A stretch of DNA of 64,000 nucleotides from Metridium senile. Its lineage: Eukaryota > Cnidaria > Anthozoa > Actiniaria > Metridiidae. Of the stretch, positions 47,344 through 64,000 are shown in pieces (within the stretch, counting starts at the first letter, position 1; each line of letters opens with the position of its first letter). The translations under genes and the position numbers were made by a program. The notes below the pieces were generated by a model, which saw only the letters and a program-made list of their open reading frames with translations, was not told the origin of the DNA and searched no databases. The stretch is from positions 6,110,394 to 6,174,393 of the forward strand of contig OX459101.1 in NCBI GenBank assembly GCA_949775045.1, read 5' to 3'.

Positions 47344-48625
47344 TGAAGTGTGACGTCAATTGCCATGGATTCCGGTTCCAAACAGTAACTTTTCAGCGCA
47401 CATTTCTATAGAGGAACAAAAGAAATACGGTTGATCGACTTTAGTTTGGAACAACTTTTCTTGACAACTGACAATAGGTGTCGTATTCACTTCAGTACTC
47501 TATTATAGCTATAGCCATAGAGCAGTCCGGATTATAGCCCCATTTGGCGATATTTCTAATTAGTGATTGGACCAATCACGTATTTGGATTTCGCCATACG
47601 TCACGAATACGTCACCAGTCCGAACAGAATCAAAACATTCAAAAAGCTATCAAGCTATGAAAACATGAGCTCGGCCTGAATCTTTGATTTGAGACATAAC
47701 TGCTGGTGAATCTCTAAATGTTTCTCCATGAATCTACGAACAAATATACAAGGCAAAGTTTAAATTGTCAAACGAAAACCAAGAACTGAAGCTAAGTGTA
47801 AACATAGTCTTTGCATTTCGATACACAAAATGTTCTTAAAGTTGTATTATTGTGCTCCCAATGCCAATGGGGAGCAAGCTTATCTTATACTTGTTTCGGA
47901 AATAAATAATAAATGCATGGCCCGAGATAGCAATCGACTTTCGAGCCAATGGATCACAAAGAAAAGACGAGTCATTGCGCTGACTTCAACTTTATAAAAT
48001 TGATAATCATACGACAAATATTAAAATTTCCCGTTGTTTAACAGATCGCAAACGAGTCATGAATTGTGCCATTAAAACTAAGCTTATAAGCCGTTTTGCT
48101 CTTAACTTGGAAAGAACAAAGACAAGACATGTACAGCGAGCAAAAGGTTAAATGCCAATATTACTGAAGTCCTTTCTTTACTAATTGACATGCCGTCAAG
48201 TATGACCTCCGTTCATCAAACTTTGAAAAAACTCTACCGGTTAACTAAAGACTCTACCATCTAGAAACTTGTCACAAACCAAGATAATTTATCGTACAAC
48301 ACAGGAAAAATATAGATAACCTCATGAAAAATACACAACATCAATAAAGCTATCCATCAGTTGATTTTTCCTTTCAGACGACGGTCATAAGACGTTCACC
48401 ACGCTCGCGAAAAAGTAAAATATTTCGCTTTAAAATCGACCAAATGATTAACTACGAACTCTCACACCATCTTGTATATCATGTGCTTCTGACTGATGGT
48501 AAATGTCCCGGATATATACAGTCCGTGAGACACTGCGGCATTGACTTGAAAAAAAAAACACGAATATTTTTGTATATTTTTCGGTATTTTATTCAAAGAC
48601 AATAGAATGTGACGTCACATATATC
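47344..48625. other. Stretch without a recognised gene
   Basis: Unique-looking sequence within the centre of the giant inverted repeat. No exon, RNA or repeat family was recognised. Confidence 0.35.
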
Positions 48626-48742
48626 GTTTCAATCGCTTGTGATTGGTTATTGATTATGTTAATGAGGTGAGTGAAGAAAATTATCTCCTCAGGGTGCTCA
48701 CACAAGCGATTGGTAATCCAAGATGGCGGCCGGATGATTAAA
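48626..48742. repeat. Dispersed repeat, copy 2 (AATCGCTTGTGATTGGTTAT)
   Basis: Near-identical to 10487-10600, including GTTAATGAGG(A/T)(A/G)AGTGAAG and AAGATGGCGGCCGGATG. Confidence 0.75.
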
Positions 48743-48892
48743 ATATATTTATACAGCATAGAGTTCTTACACAATGTCCATGAAATAAAATCTAAATAGT
48801 TCCTACCTCCTTTTTTTTATTTAGTGACTATTAGTCACGATCACTCAACTGGAACAGCTTTAGTAACAATACACAACTATTCTCATTGCATA

Positions 48893-51455
48893 CATAATTA
48901 GCATCGCGTACAAAATTATGTTTGATTCCTTAAATTCTCACGTGACTAGTTAATAATGCTTTGCGGCCCTACAGTACAAAGCAGCCGCTCACTCGAGGTC
49001 AGTGCCACTCACCGTTTTAAATTTGTCGTCGGCGCGTCTTTTCGTAATGTTTAACGTCAATTGCCGCCAGCCTAGGACGGACGTTTTACCGAAACATTCA
49101 CAGAGAACGATTTCCCCTAGCCAATGTTGATATTCCTAGTGCGGACCTTGTACAATGTAATGAACTACAGGTAATTTCCTTTACTAGCTGGCTCCCCCTC
49201 GGTGTCTAGAACCACGTGTGTTTTGCGTGGTGTTTCTCGCCGTTTATTTTAACTTCTAGGGCTAGATTTTTCTTATCCTTTGCCATATTAGTCGGATTGG
49301 TGACCATTATGTCTTAGTCCTAGCAGTTTAACAGTTAGATTCCCGCTCTCTTTCTTTATTTGCATAGGTATGTTTGTAGTGTTCTCCTATATTTCCATAT
49401 TTGCAGACTATTCTTTTATTTGCTTTCGCTCCGTTTTTAGCTTTTATTAGACGGTTTCGTTAGTTTTTTATTCGGTTTTTATTTATTTGTTCCTTCTGGT
49501 TTTATAGTGTTTTGACTTGTTTTATAGAGAACCAGTTACTATTACTCGTACCGCTATAACTTGTCATAAGTTTACTGTTTGGTTTTCTGTTCACCGTCTT
49601 ATTTGCATAGGTATGCGCCTATAGGCGGCCGACTTTGCGTATTTCTATCTTTAGGTAGTCTGGAAATGATGGATCCCACAGTGACCTATGGGCTAGGCGG
49701 AGGTGATATTCTGTTCGCTCTTTAATTGGGAGCCACATAAGCCGTTGTAGTACGTCACTTTCGGTGGTATATTAAGTACGAAGCTAGCTGCCGCGTTTTG
49801 AATTCGTTGTAATTTTCTTTGAAGGTATTGTGGGAGGGGATAGCAAACAACGTCATTATAGTCTAATTTGGATAGAACTAAACATTCCACAAGTTGCTTC
49901 TTCACATTGGGTGGTGTTAAATTCTTCAGTTTTCGAAGGGTGGTTAAAACAGCATAACATGATGATGATAGATGCTTGAAAGTAATTTTACAGAGATCTG
50001 TAAATGACATAAATTATATTGTACGTGATTAGTCACTTTAGTCACCTTTGACAAAGTCTAGTATTATTGCGTCTTTTATCATGCCCTGCAGCCGTTGAGA
50101 GTGGTTTTGCACTGTCTGTTCATGGCCCGATGTATGGTTTAGTTGTCGCTAAATTTCGCGCATATATCAATACATAACCAGTGGACTTCTCATTTGAACG
50201 GTTAACTCGAAGGCGGTGGCAAATAAGATGTTGCTGGTGTGTGCTTGTGCGTGGAGAAGAGCTTGGTTATGACTTTTCTCAACATCAACGGTTCGAACAT
50301 ATCGTTAAAAAAAATTAAGTTACTGGATGCGCAGAGTCAGCTCTGTAGAACAGAAAATGTTTTAAACGAATTACTATGTCTTGGCTAACAGCTCAAAGAA
50401 AGACTTTATTAAATGATATATGATCCATATTCAGCGGAAATAAGTAAGCAGACGTTTAATCAAAATCTACAACTTGAATCGGGTACAAGGTTTATTTGTT
50501 GACTTTGATCGGCAGCTTTAAATTTTGTCGCCACTTCCTATAGGGCCGACCACGCGCATGGTTTACACGTGATCAAAACAAACTTGATCAAAACAATTAC
50601 AACGTGAATTGCAATCAATCAATTCGCAAAATAAACAACAATCCCGAATGTGATACAGATCTTGTATTGTGAACGACATTTGAGTTGTCAAAAAACCGCT
50701 AAGAGGACTCGGTATTATTGCGCACTTAAAGGATGGGATCGAGTTTTTCATTAAAGGCGCCTTGGAGAACGACTACTGCAGTAACTTAACTCCTCCATAA
50801 ACACCCTCTAAGACATCCTGGACTGCAGGCGGGCGTGTCACTTCAGCTTGTCTAGTAAATCCCCTCTCTTGTTAACCCACCCTTCCAGACAGCTTTCAGA
50901 CATAGACTGTATGCTCACTTGAGGCGTGGTCCATTGCCGGTCGGCATCTGACCTCAGGTCTTTCGTCAGTAACAGCCAGAGGGGTAATCAACACTGGTTT
51001 ATAACGAACCTCGTGTTCCAGCGAATGTATTTGATCAGCATTTTGCCTCGAGTTAAGACCAGTCAGCATGTACGAGTTGTCGATCACCTTGTGTTCTGGT
51101 AGACTTTTATTCACATGACCAGGTTTTCTATCTATTCTCATTGCATACATAATTAGCATCGCGTACAAAATTATGTTAATTTCTTAAATTCTCACGTGAC
51201 TAGTTAATAATGCTTTGCGGCCCCACAGTACAAAGCAGCTGCTCACTCGAGGTCAGTGCCACTCACCGTTTTAAATTTGTTGCCAAACGTTTTTTTCGCC
51301 CCCCCCCCCCCCCCCCCCACCCCCCCTGGCGGCAGTTGACGGCTCACCCCCTCGCATTCTCGCTGCATACTTGTCGCCATTGCGGTCGCGGAACCATCCA
51401 TAACTTATTATCACGCAATGGTAATGGGTATGCAGTGAGGATATACAACTATGGG
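48893..51455. repeat. Giant inverted repeat, right arm
   Basis: The inverse of parts of 40925-45830, with a 0.4-kb LINE fragment between the two paired blocks. A segment starting CATACATAATTAGCATCGCG and including ACTAGTTAATAATGCTTTGC occurs twice in direct orientation in this arm (about 48893-49030 and 51145-51285) and once inverted in the left arm (about 45690-45830). Next to the arm, about 48825-48880 and 51585-51640 are also inverted copies. Confidence 0.8.
49625..50010 (-). pseudogene. LINE reverse-transcriptase C-terminal fragment
   Basis: Minus-strand frame from 50010 with ECLVLSKLDYNDVVCYPLPQ and KLQRIQNAAASFVLN, then a frameshift near 49745 and WLPIKERTEYHLRLAHRSLW. This order (LDYxNV, LQRxQNAAA, LPIKxR) is typical of CR1/L2-like LINEs downstream of the RT domain. 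Truncated at both ends and broken. Confidence 0.85.
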
Positions 51456-51724
51456 CTCCATGAAATATAGTTGTGCTTTAGCATTGACTTAAAATCTTTC
51501 CCATCCGCATACATTTATTTTTATTTACATACAGGTCAATGCATTTGCACATGGCTCTTTTTTACATAAAAACAATTCATTAATTGTGTATTGTTACTAA
51601 AGCTGTTCCAGTTGAGTCATAGTGACTAATAGTCCCTAAGGGATAGGGAAATATGGAGCTTAGCCAAAAATGGAGTGTAGGGGGAGGGGGAAGGGAAAGG
51701 AGGGAACCAAATTGATTATGTTCA

Positions 51725-51857
51725 TATAACACAAACACGTACAACCAAAATATGCTATGACTAAATCGATAACAAGAGAAGAAATACCGACATCCTTTGC
51801 AGACATCGAGTGTGGACTGTAGCTTTGATTGCGAAAACCATTTTGAAATAGGTGTAT
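51725..51857. mobile_element. TACACCTATTTCAA-family MITE, right half
   Basis: CATCCTTTGCAGACATCGAG, TGTGGACTGTAGCTTTGATT and TTTTGAAATAGGTGTA: the right end is intact here, unlike the copy at 11466-11735. Confidence 0.65.
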
Positions 51858-52349
51858 ATGAATTCTGAGTTGGACCCAAGAAAAAGTGCATGAGCACTAA
51901 ACCATTTATGAAGTCTTTGAAACATTTTTAGCAATTTTTACGTTTTTTCAATTTTAATGCAACATAACTTGAACATTTGTCCTCAAAGAACATAATTTAG
52001 AGGTAAATCAAGTAACTGTAAAATAAAAAATAAAAAAATAAATCACTTTTTTAACGTCTCAATCTTCTATTGGACACGTATCTTGTGCCTACTAATCGGG
52101 AAGACTCACTCACACTTGCTGTTTCTACGTTAAATATTTTGCACACAACTCGGCTCACAAGTTCATCAGTTCATGTTTTAGCCACTTTAACCATTTTATT
52201 TCCAGTTATAACATGAATGATATACTTTATAAACTTTAGTAAAACTAATAATACATTTTTTCGTGCTATTGTAAACGAGTTCTTGGAAACATATCAGTGT
52301 CTAGGTAAATGATCTATTATAAATGACACTTTAAAAATAAGATTTATGC

Positions 52350-52810
52350 AAGTGCTTTATAAGTCACTTTATCATAATGACATCATCATGCCCGTCTCAT
52401 ACGTCACTTATCGTCATTATGACATCATCATGCCTGTTTCATGTCACTTATATCATTATGACATTATCATACCTGTTTCAATCGTCACTAAATGTCATGT
52501 CTGTTTCAGACGTCACTCAATGTCATTATGACATCATGTCTATTTCATACGACACTGACTTAATGTCATTGAGACATCATGCCTATTTCAGAAGTCACTC
52601 AGTGTCATTATGACATCATGCCTGCATGTTTCAGACGTCACTCAGTGTCATTATGACATCATGCCTGTTTCAGACGTCTTTCAATGTCATTATGACATCA
52701 TGCCTGTTTCAGACGTCACTCAATGTCATTATGACATCATGTCTGTTTTATACGTCACTTTGCCATTATGACATTACCATACCTATTTCATATGTCACTT
52801 AATGTCTTAT
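52350..52810. repeat. CRE-like minisatellite downstream of gene C
   Basis: About 11-12 units of the same kind as 12951-13490 (CATTATGACATCATGCCTGT, TTTCAGACGTCACT), more degenerate and with different unit numbers. Further TGACATCAT and ACGTCAT motifs occur to about 53220. Confidence 0.85.
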
Positions 52811-53252
52811 GACATAATATCAAATAATATCTATACACGGAATCGATTATATATTTTGCTTCATAAGTCACTAATATATAATTATCATATCATCATATCT
52901 GTGTTTTATACGTTACTGATGAAATGATCACATACGATCGCGACTTTTTAATTAAAGATGTTTTTAAAATAGGTCATAAAATATCTTACCCTCTAATACG
53001 GGACACCTAATGTTCTACCATGTCTGTTTCGACGTCATTCCCTATTATGACATCACCATGTCTGTGTTTTATACGTTAATTATCTGATGACATCATCATG
53101 TACGACTTTTTAAAATACGTCATAAAATATCTTACCCTCTACTAATATGGGACACCTAATGTTCTACCATGTCTGTTTCGACGTCATTCCCTACTATGAC
53201 ATCATCATTCTCTATTATGACATCATCAGCATGTTTATGCTTCATTATTCAG

Positions 53253-63424
<10,172 letters not shown>

Positions 63425-63504
63425 CTAGAAAAATAATAAGTATTAACAACAGTAGAAAATATTGACATAGAGACACGTGAATAATAATTGTCCTGCAAGG
63501 TGTT

Positions 63505-63552
63505 AAAAGGTCTCTATCATTGCAAGCTCAACGTTCGTCTTGCTTCGATGCA
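63505..63552. mobile_element. Solo end of the GAACGTTGAGCTTGCA MITE
   Basis: GTCTCTATCATTGCAAGCTC and AACGTTCGTCTTGCTTCGAT match the right arm of 22492-22612. No left arm is nearby. Confidence 0.6.
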
Positions 63553-64000
63553 AAGGCCCGGCTACCTTTGAAGATGGTGCAGGGAACGGTGAAGTGGACT
63601 ATATACATGATGAAAGGTAATGATCATGATCATGATCCAATGAAGGGCTGGTAAAAAGTGGTGGAAGTACTTATTTTAAGAAAGTTCATCACTAATAGCC
63701 TACAAAGCTGGGACCGTGGAGTATCATGACAAATAATTTACAACAGACAAGTAAATTTCTTTTGACACAAGTATAGCAATGCAGCCTGTGTCACATCCAG
63801 ACTTTTCCTTTTGGCTTAATAGAGGTCAAGTCTGGTTGTTAGGCAGCCTAGTGGCAAGGTTGATCTAGCTAACTCTAGTTAGAGAGTTGTGATAGGGATA
63901 GTCAGTTGAATAGGAAAAAAGTTATTCAGCTACTATTGAATAGGCTGAGTATGATATAAAGAATTATGCATATAGTGAGGATGGTGTTATTTTATTTGCC
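63553..64000. other. Right edge, no exon found
   Basis: Exon 9 of gene C (expected to match [17 protein letters not shown]) was searched for and not seen. The sequence is probably intron. Confidence 0.4.

Overview
The window is eukaryotic genomic DNA. It is AT-rich and intron-rich, with GT-AG introns, and crowded with microsatellites, minisatellites, palindromic miniature transposons, tRNA-derived SINEs and decayed LINEs. No prokaryotic operon, ribosomal RNA or CRISPR array is visible. The repeat flavour (palindromic elements of the 'GGGTACTCCCTTTGTCC' and 'CAGTGGCGGATCCAGG' types) fits a marine invertebrate, most likely a cnidarian such as an anthozoan. That assignment is an inference from memory and is not certain.

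The genes in the window are three paralogues of one multi-pass membrane protein family, STRA6 / RBP receptor, arranged head to tail on the minus strand. They were rebuilt exon by exon from splice sites, reading-frame phase and likeness to vertebrate STRA6. Gene B (30108 down to 13782) is complete: 18 coding exons, 17 GT-AG introns and 633 codons plus a stop. Gene C (63424 down to 53253) has its last nine coding exons here; its 5' part lies beyond the right edge. Gene A (8290 down to about 2497) has its 5'-proximal exons here; its first coding exon was not found and its 3' half is missing from the window, through continuation past the left edge, loss, or both.

Layout. 1-2.4 kb: minisatellite and small elements. 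2.5-8.3 kb: gene A exons. 8.3-13.7 kb: intergenic, miniature transposons, and a minisatellite rich in CRE-like motifs next to the gene B stop. 13.8-30.1 kb: gene B, whose introns carry a (GGGAGA)n tract, a 75-bp minisatellite, a pogo-like element and a deleted LINE embedded in a (GGAT)n tract. 30.4-32.8 kb: a 177-bp satellite. 32.8-35.9 kb: a long-inverted-repeat transposon with a broken THAP domain and a 0.57-kb (TTTTG)n tract. 36-40.9 kb: further inverted-repeat elements, one nested in another. 40.9-51.5 kb: a very large, rearranged inverted repeat. 51.7-54.8 kb: a segmental copy of 11.6-15.4 kb. 53.3-63.4 kb: gene C. 63.5-64 kb: no gene seen.

Vertebrate STRA6 moves retinol between extracellular retinol-binding protein and the cell. 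The paralogues here keep the membrane core and the conserved C-terminal block. The loop that matches the vertebrate RBP-binding region is different, and it is the part that differs most between genes B and C. The array therefore looks like an expanded transporter or receptor family whose ligand may differ from paralogue to paralogue.
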